DNA from: Tetrapyrgos nigripes
Taxonomy: Eukaryota > Basidiomycota > Agaricomycetes > Agaricales > Campanellaceae
Direction: 5' to 3'
NCBI GenBank assembly: GCA_013368315.1
Contig: JAACJM010000129.1
Coordinates: forward strand, 62,001-126,000
DNA: 64,000 nt
The translations under genes and the position numbers were made by a program. Below the pieces are notes generated by a model. That model was given only the letters and a program-made list of their open reading frames with translations. It was not told the DNA's origin and did not search any database. Shown here piece by piece: positions 11,047-22,871 of the stretch. Each line of letters starts with the position of its first letter. Within the stretch, counting starts at the first letter, position 1.

Positions 11047-12257
11047 TTATTTCCTTTGCCACGATGAAGGCTTGCCTTGATTCGAGGCGCCATTCTGGGC
11101 CTTGATATTACTCATAGCAGCTGCAGAGCCTGCTGGAGGAGGAGACGAGGAAGTGATAGGAACAGACGGAGAAGTGGCTTGGAATGCTCTCCTTCGTCTA
11201 GCATCCAGCCAATTCGTCACCCAGGTCTGGAGTAACCCGAGTGTTGCAGACGCGACCCAATAAACAGTGACAGCCTGAGCATATCGTGAGTTCATAGTCG
11301 GCTCAAAGCACATTGCAGAACGTACGTACCCCAGGAGCAATAGCACACAAACCTACACGAACTACAGATAATCCTCGCAGAGCCGATTTGATCATGGACT
11401 GGGGTCTATATCGACGAATGCCGTCATTTTGAGTCTGTTCTCGTAGCTTTGCCTCGTTTTCCGCTAATTTTGCCCTCTCAGCGGGTGTCATCACCCAGGT
11501 ACTAGCCTCGACATTGGCCATGGTGAGTAGTCCAAGCACAATCGGCAGCGTAAAAGTTTCGTCTGGGTGCACAAGGGTCGTTAGTGTCAAGAAGGACTCG
11601 GAATCGAAACAGGAAGCCGGGTTTCTTGCAAGATGGCTGAACATCATGGAGACAAAGACGAAGACAGGGGCCTGAGCTAGAGGAGAGATCAGAGATGTAA
11701 ATAATGGACGGCATCGATGTTGCTTTGCAAGTTCCTTCCCCCGAGCGGTGAGCTGTGGATAGACGACATTATAGTTTGGCCACGGACGTATAGAGAAGAA
11801 CATACTATAGCCTGACAGCGCTCAGCATGGACTCTCTTCAGATAGTCCTTTTCACCTCGAATGCGTTCCTGTTGCATGGCACGGAACTCCTGTTCCGCAA
11901 TGATAGGCCTAAGACCACTGAGAGCAGAAAGTACATTTTCTTCGTAACGTTGAGCTCGTTTACTGGCCTAGGAAACGTTAAGGATTACATGGCATTCATT
12001 TCAATTGAGAGACAAACCCAATAAGTTGCTGGAATAGTGATGAGACGAGAGAAAATCGTGACGAGGATAATTGTCGTGGAATACGGCGGAAAACTTGGAG
12101 GGTAGGGAAGGGCAGTCGCAAGGTCTAGAAATCCTTGACCGGCATTTTCTATGATTCCAGAAAGGTGTCGTCTATTTTGTGGGTATCGACTGTGATGAGG
12201 AACAGGTATTGGGCGTAATGAACGTCGAACGGTACCGCGACAAGAAAGCATGTCCAA
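11047..12257 (-). CDS. COX18: COX18/Oxa1-family mitochondrial inner membrane insertase
   Basis: Four exons (12257..12018, 11967..11806, 11752..11330, 11274..11047) give 350 aa. The N-terminus is Arg/Ser-rich without acidic residues (SCRGTVRRSLRPIPVPHH), typical of a mitochondrial presequence. The Oxa1/YidC-type core follows: helix 1 (TIILVTIFSRLITIPATYW), a long charged loop (EFRAMQQERIRGEKDYLKR), helix 2 (FTSLISPLAQAPVFVFVSMM), helix 3 (TFTLPIVLGLLTMANVEAS) and helices 4-5 near the end (VYWVASATLGLLQTWV). Cox18 exports the C-terminal tail of Cox2 across the inner membrane. I prefer Cox18 over Oxa1 because of the short protein without an extended basic matrix tail, and the LHPDE-type loop. 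Converges with CENP-A. Confidence 0.78.
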
Positions 12258-12455
12258 ATTTTGCCGAAACGCGTCAACCCACTCAACTCAAAATAAACCA
12301 CCGACTTTCTACAATCTTCTTCCAAAAATTCTATGTAGATCATATAAGACTGCATATCTCATTGCTCGTAGTAGTGAAGAATTCATATCATATGTAACAG
12401 AAACAGCATGAATATTCCTACAAGCACAACGCGACCTTCGCTGCCCCCCAAAAAT

Positions 12456-13223
12456 TTAGAAAGCCATCTGGTGTGGGTATTGGCCCTTGGACAGACCGAA
12501 GGTAGACTGCAGGTATTTGCCGAGGTTGTCGGTTTTCTTGATGGCGGCAATGATGGCGGAGTCAATCTCCTTTTGGTCGGCGACCTTGGACTCGGGAAGG
12601 GCTTCCTTTGCCTTGGGTTTGCCATCCTCGAAGAATTCCTCCTCTGCTGATTTTGAGGACTTGGTAGCAGGCTTGGCGAAGTAGGCGTCGTTCAACTTGT
12701 CGTTGACCTATAAAAACGATGGGTGATAATCGCGACAGAAAATGCGCGGATGACAGACCTTGACACCCTCCAAATCGACCTTTGTAGAGGTAGCGATAAC
12801 GTACGCCTGGTTAACCCTGCGCAATGGCACACCGTTGACCTTGAAAGGACCGGTGACCAAAAGCAAACCACTCTCCAACTGCTTCAAAAACACAACCCTC
12901 TTTCCCCTGAACCTGCCAGCGACCAGTATCAAAACGGTACCGGGAGTTATCGTAGAGCGAAGTTGGGTGGGCTTGGGGGATTTACGACTCTTCTTTGGTT
13001 GGCGGACGTCCTCTGCAGGGTAGAATCGGGGTGCTTTGGAGGTGGGAACAAGACGTTTTCCGCCGTTCTTTGCACCACCTACTGTCTTCTCGACAGTTTC
13101 CGGGGTGGGCTCAACGGCAGGCTTGTCGGATTTTTTGGGTCCCTTGAACAGACCGCGTTTAGCGAAGACTTGGGAACGAGAGAGGCGTCCGATGCCAGGG
13201 ACTATTTCTTTGCTTCTGGCCAT
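12456..13223 (-). CDS. RPL6: 60S ribosomal protein L6 (eL6)
   Basis: Two exons (13223..12759 and 12707..12456; 51-nt intron) encode 238 aa. The sequence contains the eL6 signature: [40 protein letters not shown], then [20 protein letters not shown]. The N-terminal 80 residues are Lys/Pro-rich and the C-terminus ends in a helical Lys/Glu segment followed by GQYPHQMAF, as in fungal L6. It is a component of the large cytosolic ribosomal subunit. The start [10 protein letters not shown] is the first ATG of the frame, directly preceded by a likely 5' untranslated intron. Confidence 0.95.
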
Positions 13224-13571
13224 CTAGAAGAGAATAAGACGTGGACAATCTGCGAGACATTGTTCATACCTTGTTCTTGAGGAGTCGTCTGGGGCCGTTG
13301 CCGATATGTGAGTTTATGCCAGACTGAAGAGCCCGGAATGAGAGTCGTGGCTTGAGTTGTGAGAAACTGTACAGTTTAGTGCCAGGTGCCGATCGGCAAC
13401 GAGCTCATTCAACTTCCGCTCATTTAATATTTTCTTTCCGTGGCAGACTCGATGTCCCTCCTCTGAGTTGGGCGACACTGTGAGTACCATAACTTGAATA
13501 ACATCACTTGAATAACGCTACCTTTGTCGCAAACTTGAGTAGAGAGTGCTGAACCAAAAGAAAGATGTTTA
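13224..13571. other. Divergent promoter region RPL6 / SDT1-like
   Basis: About 350 bp between two divergent starts. The RPL6 side holds a probable 5' untranslated intron (acceptor-like sequence just before 13223). CT-rich stretches are present on both strands, but no motif is clear enough to name. Confidence 0.4.
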
Positions 13572-14636
13572 ATGGAGCCACGTTTCTCGCCCCTATTACT
13601 TATGTCATGGATTCACCTTTTGCCAGCTCACATCCATGGCAATACCGACGTCCGACTCTCAAGGTCAGCATTCAAGGGCATATTATCTCTTGATCTTCCC
13701 AACTCAAGTTCTGCAGATGACCGCCCGATTGTGTGGTTCGATATCGACAATACCTTATACTCGGCTAGTACCAACATCTCTCAAGCAATGGGAGTCAGGA
13801 TCCATGGTATGAGACCTACCAGTTTTGTGAACAAATACACTGGAGTTAATGATATCGTAGCCTACTTTGTTGGTCTTGGGTTAGATGAACAAGAGGCTTC
13901 AGAACTTCACCATCAATACTACAGTCAATACGGCTTGGCTTTGGCTGGTTTGGTTCCGAAATCACGACGTAGGTGAAGTCGAATGTCCTCGCTGGGTTAT
14001 TCGTGCTGCATTTACCCTTCTTTCCAGATCCCTTAGACTTTGATCGCAAATGCGATGGCGCTCTCCCGCTAGAAGAAATGATCCAATACAGCCCATCTCT
14101 CCGCAAACTCTTTGAAGATATCGATAGGTCGAAAGTGCGCGTCTGGGCGCTCACAAATGCATACCGTCCAGTCAGTCCTCGGTTTATTCGACAATAACTA
14201 TCTATTGACGTGTCCCAGCATGCAGAACGTGTACTCCGGATCCTAGGACTCACAGATTTGGTAGATGGGCTGGTTTACTGTGATTACGAGGCCAAAGATC
14301 TCATTGCCAAACCAGAATACGCCTACTATGACAAGGTGTGTCATCTGTGATGTTTGCCTTTTTCTTTTGCTCATCATCATCACTCTCCAGGCAATGAAGA
14401 TAGCCAACGTTTATGACCCCTCGAAATGCTATTTTATAGACGACAATAAACGTAATGTGAACGCTGCGAAGGAACTTGGATGGGGACACTGTGTACATTT
14501 TTGCGAGGGAGGGCTTGTGCACGTAGAAGGAGGGAAAGCAGAGGAGATCAAGAGCATTGTAAAGCACGAGGATGACATCTCTGTTAGCGACTTGGAGCAG
14601 CTGAGGACTGTATGGCCGGAAATATTCAAAGCGTAG
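13572..14636 (+). CDS. SDT1: HAD-family pyrimidine 5'-nucleotidase, SDT1/PHM8 type (possible frameshift)
   Basis: Exons 13572..13806, 13861..13968, 14028..14170, 14219..14335 and 14391..14636 join in frame. HAD motif I is PIVWFDIDNTLYSA, motif II is VRVWALTNAYRP, the cap has LPLEEMIQYSPSLRKLFEDI, and motif IV is CYFIDDNKRNVNAAKELGW. Such enzymes dephosphorylate pyrimidine mononucleotides or lysophosphatidate. The end of exon 2 is odd: family members read close to RxHDVDPLDFD, but here an extra C at 13956-13957 puts that stretch out of frame. The frame is kept only if a donor 4 nt upstream (after 13968) is used, giving PKSRHPLDFD. The 5' end is also uncertain: ATGs at 13565 and 13572 are both possible, and the former needs an extra intron. 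Confidence 0.75.
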
Positions 14637-14785
14637 ATTCTTTGAGCGTGTAAACTAGCTATGTATGGATAGAAGCGATAGTACTGTATATATGTATAAT
14701 TGGCAATGGAAGCTGAGTGCTGAGCGTCCGTGACTGCAATACCACTTGAAGACGACCATTTACCTTACGAAGGAACCTGACGCTA

Positions 14786-15298
14786 ATGGAATACACACCT
14801 CGTTATACTCAGCCCTTTACACTATCTGAAGTTATTGCTCTGGATGTCTCGACCATCACAGAAGGTTCAGTGCCTTCCTCGAACTTGGTGTACGCTCGTG
14901 ATCTCATAAAACAGAAGAAATCGCACGATTACAGAACTCTCTCAAGCATCTTGGTGAAACCCAACAGTTTCTTCGTGAAGCAATGGAAGTTGAAGATTCA
15001 GACAATGTCGATGCGGAGCTGACGAAAGCGTATGAAGAGAATCAAGTTGTCATGTAGGTTGCTCAAGCCAGTCAATTCGATGGTCCTCAGTTCAAATCTG
15101 GGTTTCATTTTCAGAGGCTCACAGGAAGAACGGATCAGTATGCTCAAAATGGCTTTGACGGAGAAGGGAGTAGTTTCAGGGGCTCATTATGATGATGCGG
15201 ACAAGGCTCCAGAGTCAGCAAAGAGGATAGCTCAGGCTGAACCAGGAGACTCGCATGCAGAGGTCGATGACGAGTCCTCAGAAGGGATACATTTGTGA
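14786..15298 (+). CDS. TMA17: Tma17/Adc17-like proteasome assembly chaperone
   Basis: Three exons (14786..14864, 14915..15053, 15115..15298) give 133 aa. The core is a helical hairpin: TEEIARLQNSLKHLGETQQF, then ELTKAYEENQVVIGSQEERI and SMLKMALTEKG. Yeast Tma17/Adc17 has the same pattern of a first helix with xxEIxRLxNSxxHLxxTQ and a second helix with EN; it helps Rpt6 and Rpt3 pair during proteasome base assembly under stress. The acidic C-terminal tail of about 45 residues is not conserved to my knowledge. Identification is from the helix pattern only, so moderate. Converges with PHAF1. Confidence 0.65.
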
Positions 15299-15395
15299 AC
15301 GTCCCGTTTGTGGTGGGTTAATCGAAAGCAGCTATGATACAAGTGCGAATGAGAGGTACAGTAGATCTACAACTAGGTATTATAAGAACCAGAGT

Positions 15396-16901
15396 TTAAA
15401 ACAGTGTAACGGATACAATTTGAGATGCTTCAGAAACTTCCAAAATGATACCGTCATATCCATAAACTGCATCTTTTTATCAGAAATAATGACCGAGGGT
15501 ATGAGCTGAGCAACAAGACTTACGACGGGTGGTGGCACTGGGTAAGGTGACGTTGTCTTCCTCGTCTGTCCGATCAAGGAGCATTGAGGGGGGCGGCTGT
15601 TCACGAGGGTTGAGGAAATGACTTGTAGTCTCAAACTGGAAGGAAGTTGGTTGAGTGGTCGATGTGGTTAAGATGATCGCTTACTCTGTCATAGAACCGC
15701 TTTCTAGGCGGTGTGTCTTGACAAGATTATGAGCAGAGTTTCAGTCCACTGGCGGCGAAGAAACTCACCATCTTCATCATCCTCAGGTTTTCCTTCAATC
15801 TCCCAGTTGCATCGCTTGTAGCGCTGAAATAAAGGCGACCCGGGCTTGTTGTACTGTTCAGCACACATCGGTCTGTCATGCTTGAGAAAACTTACAATAT
15901 TGGTATGGAGGATAATCTTCTTGACGACATGTGTTGTTCCGGACAAGAGGAAATCAAGACCATGTTGGAAATAGTTGTAGAAATCTGCAGAAGCCACATC
16001 AAGTCAAAGTAAGTTTTGTCTGGTATGGAAACTTACAGCCAGGGTCAGCGGAATCAGTTCTCCGACTAGAGGCATGTATGGTCATTCTATCGTCTTCTTT
16101 GTAATGTATCCGCAGCGGTGCTCCTAGGTCGACCATTAGATCCTGTGCTGTAGTGACCCCTAGACGAACATGAATGGGTTTCGCAGTCGAAGGATAGAAA
16201 TGAAGAATAACGCCATCATGGACCTTCGCTTCTGATGTTAGAGCCGGTTTGTAAGTGTAGGATGAACGAATACTCACTTTCACAACGGCCAGAGATATAT
16301 CACCATCCATAACAGGACAGTATGCCACTTCTCCTAAAGCATCCCCTTCTTGAGTGTCATGCTCCTTCTGGGACACGAGAACACGTTTCACTTCTTGCAT
16401 CCTATCTTCTGACTGTGTTCCCGCTCGACCTTCAACCAATCCATCCTCCTCAAAGCTGAACCAGATGCCGGGGTAACGCAAATCTTCTCCAGCATTTTGC
16501 TGGTAAGTAGGTCCGAATGTACGGCTCACGCCCACTCGCCTCAGCACTTCTTCGGGAGATGATAATATGGCGTCCTTATAACGAAGGGTAACAGGGGGGC
16601 TTGTATCCCGGAGCTTACGAATACAGATAGTTCGGAGCCTTTGGTGCTTGCCAGAGAAGAGCAGGTCTATGTGAGGTCTTAGGTGGAGAATAATGGGTGT
16701 TGTTGACGAAGCATCTGGATCGTATTTGACGTCGACCTGCGGAAATACATGTTGCATTCGCCGAAGCATGTCCAAGATTGTCCATAGTGAGGATCCTTGG
16801 AGATGTCAGAAGACGATGCATGCTCAAAGAGATTATTTACCTAGCTCAAACATTCCAATACCTGAGCCAGGACGAACATCTACATCTAGATCAGAGAACA
16901 T
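15396..16901 (-). CDS. PHAF1: PHAF1/UPF0183 family protein (C16orf70-like)
   Basis: Eight exons (16901..16841, 16795..16278, 16223..16037, 15984..15896, 15844..15769, 15716..15685, 15635..15524, 15466..15396) give 381 aa with all phases closing. UPF0183 hallmarks are present from end to end: VDVRPGSGIGMFELGSSLW at the N-terminus, DLLFSGKHQRLRTI, TYQQNAGEDLRYPGIWFSFE, MVDLGAPLRIHYKEDDRM, YNYFQHGLDFLLSGTTHVVK, GSPLFQRYKRCNWEI and the C-terminal GYDGIILEVSEASQIVSVTL. Animal PHAF1 binds the phagophore during autophagy, with a proposed partner MYTBP/BCAS3; the fungal role is not established. The third intron acceptor is not the first AG: the phase demands the AAG at 16224. Confidence 0.92.
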
Positions 16902-17115
16902 GGTTAAGGAGAAGCTAGGACAAAGCAGGGCAACGCATATGGAATACTACTTGCACGTGACAGGACGCGTCTCTTTGTCGCGTCAACTACGATATTCAAA
17001 ACTATTCTCTACTCAACGTCAAATTCGTCAAAGCACTAGCATACAATCCATACTTAGTACATAAGTAAAATTACATTCCTACAAAGGCTTCTCCAGACCA
17101 TTGGCAACAGCTTTA

Positions 17116-18936
17116 TCAAAGATCGGTGGTGGAAACATCTGGACCAGAAATGATAGCTTTGATGACGCCCTTGCCATCTTGGCTCTGTCCTTTTCTGGTC
17201 GCCTGGAATGCTTCGATAGCTTCCTTAAATCCATATCTTAACATCACGAGTGAGCAAGACGTTGAATACTAGGAAGAGTAGCACGGACCTGTGGGTTACC
17301 AAAGGCTTCAGGTCAATCTTTCCTTGAGCTACAAGCGAAATTGCCAGAGGGTAATCGCCAGGCTGGGGAGACATCAGTAAAAGAGTACAGGGCAATAAAA
17401 TAACAACATACGCCATAACGGAAAGAGCCCTTGAAATTGAGTTCCTTCGTCATTATCATGCCGAGGTTAATTTGTACATTTGGATTTCCCATTCCTACCT
17501 GTAAGTCTGGGTTTAATGACACGCAGGAGTGGTAGTGCGGTGAGACATACCTGCACAAATGTCCCGCCCGTGCCAGCGACATAGAGACCAGTCTGAATAG
17601 ATACTTCTGCACCACTTGCTTCGATGACCAAATTGATGGAATTTGGACCTCGATCTTCTATGCCCAGTTTCTTCTTCATTTCTGTTGCATTCCTCAAGCT
17701 ATAATCGACTCTGCTTTCATTCTCGTTCATTGGAGGGGGCGGTAGACCTCAGCTCCAGCATAAGATTTGGCGAATTCGAGTCGGCTCTCGACGATGTCGA
17801 TAGCAATGATGCGTCTGGCACCGAGAGCCTTGGCTACTGTCATACACAGCAAACCTACAGGACCTACACAAAGAATTAGAGTTCTCTCCGTAAAAGATAC
17901 AGTAGCTAAAGCGCAAAACTGACCACATCCAAACACGACAATAGACTGATTGCTACGGAAATTGCCCAGAGTGTGCACACTGTGATGATTGCCATGAATC
18001 AGTTGCGTGTACTGAAAATGCAGTGTTATAACCAACCTGTGCACACCAACACTGAGAGGCTCCATCTGAAGAGATTATGCAAATCTCAGATCACACACGT
18101 GAAGCAGATAACAGGTAACCAACCATGGCACCATCCTCAAGAGACAGATTATCAGGAAGAGGAAACGCTAAATCCCCCAGAACTCGATAGTAACGTCCAA
18201 GAGTCCCATCGTATGGAGGAGTAGCTGCGAAAACGATGTCGGGACAGAGCTACGAAAGATGATGATTTAGAAAATGAAAGAAAGGGAAGTGAAGACCTAC
18301 ATTGTAACGTCCGGATTTGCAAGCATCGCACATGCCTGTATCGAAACTGTGATTGAAGAACACTGTAAGCAGGAACACCATACTGACGACAGGTAGATCC
18401 AGGCTCGACGGCGACTCTGTCACCGACTTTGACGTGGCTGACTTTGGCTCCCACTGCAAGTTCATGCATTCAACATCAGATTGTTCATTATCAGAACAAT
18501 ATTGATTCACCTTTGCAGACAACACCGGCCGACTCGTGTCCAAGCACCTAATACTATCGAATGAGAAAGGTAGCAGACTGATCCAGAAACTGATCACCAT
18601 TGGATCCTTCACAACAAAATCTCCAATTCTGCCATGCGCAAGGTAGTGCACCTAATTACCGCAATTTCGAGAACGGCACGCAAACACGGTAGAGAAGCAC
18701 ACACATCGGATCCACAAATGCCTACGATATTGGTGAGATATGACACACATATAGCATCGCAAAACTCACCTGTCTTCTTGACTTCAACTAGCACCTCTCT
18801 GTCGGAAACTGTGATCAACGCGTTAAAATCAAGCTTCTTGGGATGTAGAAACAAGTCACCAACTCTCGGGAATGGGACGCTGTTCGTAGGCTACATCATC
18901 GATAGCGCGCAGAACGAAAGAAGGGTTATCAGTCAT
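17116..18936 (-). CDS. XYL2: Xylitol dehydrogenase (D-xylulose reductase), zinc MDR family, with an apparent frameshift
   Basis: About 14 short exons from ATG 18936 to TGA 17116. Reading them together gives a zinc alcohol dehydrogenase: VEVKKTGICGSDVHYLAHGR (catalytic Cys and His), VLGHESAGVV, the structural zinc loop STCRMCDACKSGRYNLCPD, GAMMEPLSVGVHSV, the Rossmann motif VVFGCGPVGLLCMTVAKALG, and SFRYGPGDYPLAISLVAQGK. Family members oxidise xylitol to xylulose with NAD+. Within exon 11 the frame breaks after GAEVYRP: five C (17735-17739 on the plus strand) must be six to read on into PPMNENESRVDY. No intron resolves this. It is either a sequence error in a homopolymer or an inactivating indel. 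An exon of about 19 nt (encoding GICGSD) is also present. Confidence 0.85.
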
Positions 18937-19107
18937 GGTTCTGAGAAAAGGGTACGAGGGATCATCCGAACCAAGTCCGAGCCAAACTTATACCGTGAGG
19001 CGGACCGTTGAAGCCGGTGGAGATGCCTACGCATGGAGAGCTAGCCTCCAGGACATGTCGATTCTGCTTGGGATCGTGTCAAACAAATCCAAGCATGCCC
19101 GTCTGTC

Positions 19108-19114
19108 TATAAAG
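19108..19114 (+). promoter_or_regulatory. TATA-like element of the kinase gene
   Basis: TATAAAG about 109 nt before the kinase ATG at 19223, followed by a long pyrimidine-rich tract (CTTACTTCTCTTCTACTTCC). This is a common fungal core promoter arrangement. It lies in the 286-bp spacer shared with the divergent xylitol dehydrogenase gene. Confidence 0.45.
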
Positions 19115-19222
19115 ACGCGCAACGGAGCCCCTTTAATCCTTACTTCTCTTCTACTTCCATCCCGCTTTGACAGTCGGACTTTTCTCTTCTTTATCCCACA
19201 TCGCTATTCTTCAATCGTCACT

Positions 19223-20703
19223 ATGCCTCGCGGCTCCCCTTCGGATTCGGACTCGATGCCCAATTTCTCCGGTTTCCTTCTCGACAATCGCTTCAAGCTC
19301 CTTGACCTTCTCGGTTCAGGCGCGTATGGTAGAGTCTACAAAGCCGTTGACCTCAGCGCAACTCCCAAAGGATCATGTTTCTTCGCTGTGAAATGCCTTC
19401 AACGACCTCCCTCTGGCTCAAGACGTGAAATTTTTCAGATACGAGAATGTTCTCACCAGCTGCTAGTTTCGGACCACCCCAACATCGTCACTCTCCACAA
19501 AGTGTTCCAGGACCATAACCACATCTATGTTGTCCTAGACTTTTGTATAGGAGGAGACCTCTTCAGCGCCATCAACCCCAAAAACATCTTCTTCAGGAAC
19601 GACGCCCTTGTCAAATCTACTTTCCTTCAGATTCTTGACGCGGTCGACTATTGCCATCAGCGGAACGTCTACCATCGCGATCTCAAGCCTGAAAATATCC
19701 TTTGTTCTGAAGACTACGCGCAAGTGTTTATTGCGGATTTCGGGTTGTCAACGCAGACAAGAGCATCCAAAGAATTTCGATGTGGTTCAGCCTTTTATGT
19801 TCGTACCTTATAGCCATTTCGTTGCATACTCATTTTGATCCTTTTCATTCCAACAGATGAGTCCAGGTTGGTAAAATTTGTCCCTTTTCCGTCGCCCAGA
19901 CCATAACCCCGTTCATAACAACAGAGAACCTTAGCAAGGACTTGTTGTCGTATTCCACGCGATGCAACGACATCTGGTCTCTAGGCGTCATCCTTACCAA
20001 TATGCTCACCGGTCGTAACCCTTGGCGTTTAGCAGTGCCCGTCGATCCATGTTTCAACGCTTTTCGCAACAATCGCGACTTCTTGCGAACAGTGCTGCCT
20101 ATCTCTGAAGAAGCCAACGCCATTCTCAAGCGCATTTTCCACTTCTACCCGAACTCTCGCATTCATATACGCGATCTGAAGCAAGAGATCTCCGCTGCTC
20201 AGACATTCTTCATGTCGGACGAAGAATTGCGTGCTGCTTCCGAGGCAGTTCGGAAGGTCGCCGAGTTTTGCGGAGCCGTTCTCTCTCTCGCCCAGTCTTC
20301 ACCGGTGCAAGCCATTTCTCCAGAACCAGAGAGTTCTGATGGTTCTGCGAAACAAGTCGTCATCCTTGCAACCCCTGCAACGCCCGTCTCTCCCAATAAC
20401 TGGGCACAAGGCTCCTCCTCTGGCTCTGAAGATGACAGTAAAGGCCCAGTCACCCCCGAAACCAGACCTGTCCAACCTGTCGTTGAGGTGCCTGACCTGG
20501 AGGAGGAAATGGAGCAGCAGATTGTACGAACACCAGTCATCCAGTTTCATCCAGCTTCACCGCACCTCGATGATGGACCCCGACATCGTGCCCCTTCCAG
20601 TTCAGCGTCAAAGCCGCCTCCTCGACGCGCGGGCACACAGCTATTCAAGAAGGCTGTCCGCCGATTGAAGCGTTTGTCGGAACCCGAGAGTTTGTCTAGT
20701 TGA
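19223..20703 (+). CDS. Ser/Thr protein kinase, Ran1/Pat1-Ksp1/Sks1-like
   Basis: Three exons (19223..19798, 19857..19866, 19925..20703) give 454 aa. Kinase motifs are complete: P-loop GSGAYGRV (31-38), AVK lysine (57), VYHRDLKPEN (catalytic loop), IADFGLSTQ (DFG) and, created by the 10-nt middle exon, FYMSPEN (APE equivalent), then IWSLGVILTNMLTGRNPW. The gapped insert GGDLFSAINPKNIFFRND and the overall layout resemble Ran1, Ksp1 and Sks1, which act in nutrient and meiotic signalling. The C-terminal 170 residues are Pro/Ser-rich and end in a basic stretch (KKAVRRLKRL). If the 10-nt exon is skipped, the activation segment is lost and the frame shifts. Confidence 0.85.
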
Positions 20704-20900
20704 TTTTGGCAGTGACCTTTTTTTCCTTTCATCCACATCGCTATTTTTGCCTTTCATTTTCGCTGCGCCGGACGTGATTTACAGGAAAATATATGATTAT
20801 TTACTTTTATGCGGTCGGATTATAAGCTTAGGTAGGATTGAAGATATGTACATACATTATCAAGTCCTCGAGTCCCATAAATGTAAAAACAAGATCGTCA

Positions 20901-22871
20901 TCAGTGCACGGAAGGCACGGTCATGAGCTCATCAACGTCGACTGTAGGGTCACGATGTGTGGACCGACGATTGCTACGCAACTTTTCTGTAGTAGGGGAG
21001 GTGACTGGCGCATTTTGGTGGATGTTTTCATGCTTGGATTCTGCCGCTTCGAGCGCGGCTTTGAGTCTTTCTTCAACCACCGCAGTCCGTTTCGTTTTGG
21101 CTCCACCGCGAGCAATGAAAATGGCAGAGAAGATACCACAAAGGAAGCTGGCAGGTATTAAAGTCCCAGTACTCCAAGCTGGGCGCTCAAAACGATTGAG
21201 TCCCCACATGGTGCCGCAGAGTATGCATTGAAAAATGGAGTTGCCGTCATTTAGGCAGCATATAAGGAGAGCAATGCTTCATGACATATCAGTCGCTGGA
21301 CAGGAAAGATGATTCTTTGGCTCTCACTTGATTGGAAAGGCCTAGATTGACGTGAGTGGATGAAATATTTACAAAAATCCCAAACCACGCACTCGATGAG
21401 TCTCTGTACCATGAGGTCTGTACCACGTCTGCGAGTATTGGAACTTGATTTGCTCTAAAATATACGTTAGATATCAGGGCGTCAACAGCAAAATAAGCCA
21501 CGGACGTCGATGTAGGTCCTTCTGCTCCTCGTCGGTCAGCACATGAATATAATTCGGGTCATAGACGGGATCAGGTAGATCGTCTTCGTCAAAAAGTTGA
21601 GGAAGTCCAGCTTGGGCACGAAGTCTTCTTGTCTTGCGCTTGTAGTGGCATATTCTCGAGATACCTGTCCACGAGATATCAGAGCGTTGACATAACCAGG
21701 GTAGATAGAATTACTCACGATAGGTATCCAAAACTCGGAATGGGATCAGTCCAACACCCGTCACAGTGAATAAGCCTGGGATATTGTATCTTCAGGACAC
21801 CGGGATCAGAAGCACCGCGACACTGATAGTCCTACCATTTACAACCTGGGAGCTGACTTCGACCCAAAACCCCTGAGTATTCGCATTATGGAAATTGATG
21901 ATCTTGACGAGAAAGATGACAATGGCAGCTCCCCAGAAAACTGCATGGTGTCAGTGAGAAATCAAGCCGTGACTGCTGGATGAACGGACCGACAAGGAAA
22001 CCATAGATAGCAGCGATAACCTAACCTCAGATCGTCAGCAACCCTTAGTCAAAGCGAAACAAATGTTCCGTACTCCCAACGCTGCAGAACGAAAGATCGT
22101 CAGTATATGATAATCGCTGAGACTTTGGTGGAGACTCGTACGTGTCTTCAGAAACGACCAGACACCTCTCAACGTGCGTTGAATCCTAGCACGGCGCTTC
22201 ATGACGTCATCAACATGTCTATCCAGCGAGTCTTCGAGCACTGACGCAGTTTCCGCATCAGTGGGAGGTAGGGGAGATAGCATGACGACTGGTTTCCGAG
22301 AATACCATGAAACAGGTGGACTAAGTTTGAAGTGAGCAGAGAGGAGAAGAGTAAAGGGAATGACTCACATAAGGATACTGTTGGCTGCGTTTGTTAGGGA
22401 GGAAACAGTGCCCACTTGAGGGTCTATAACATCGAGGTGCTCGACAATATCGTCATGATGATGAGAGCCATCTCCTTGCTCCTCTTGGGCGGTCAGATCC
22501 AACACGCTTCCTATAATCCCTGTTGCGCCGTCGTTGGGTACCTGAAGGTTTGCTACGGAGCCTTCCAGTGTGACCACACCTGACTGTGCATGAGTGGATC
22601 GCTGAGAGTCGACTCTTGGACGTCTGGGATCATGAAGGAGAGGTGCTCGAACAGAACCACCCCTGGTCCAAAGGTCATACACTATACTGCTGGAAGGAAG
22701 GCCTGTCTGGTCATGGAGGTGAAGAGGTGCGGTATGAGGAGGTTGTGTTTGATTCAGTTCTTGTGCTGAAGGTCGACGGAAAATGGTAGACAGGGAACGG
22801 GGAATAGTACGTTCGTTTCCATCTTCGGAGAGAGAGGAATATCGGTGTCTTTTGACCCTGACAGAGGGCAT
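20901..22871 (-). CDS. DUF2985 multispan membrane protein
   Basis: A many-exon gene starting MPSVRVKRHRYS at 22871 and ending TAG/TGA at 20901. A disordered N-terminus of about 165 residues is followed by the DUF2985-type core: IQRTLRGVWSFLKTPLGVI, AAIYGFLVVFWGAAIVIFLV, NTQGFWVEVSSQVVNGLFTV and TGVGLIPFRVLDTYR, then a basic loop (KRKTRRLRAQAGLPQ), YSQTWYRPHGTETHRAFPI and a final pair of helices near TLIPASFLCGIFSAIF. Proteins with this domain are common in fungi, often in several copies, with no assigned function. At least eight introns of 45-65 nt are needed; the last few exons were read by eye and could be off by one or two codons. Confidence 0.78.
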
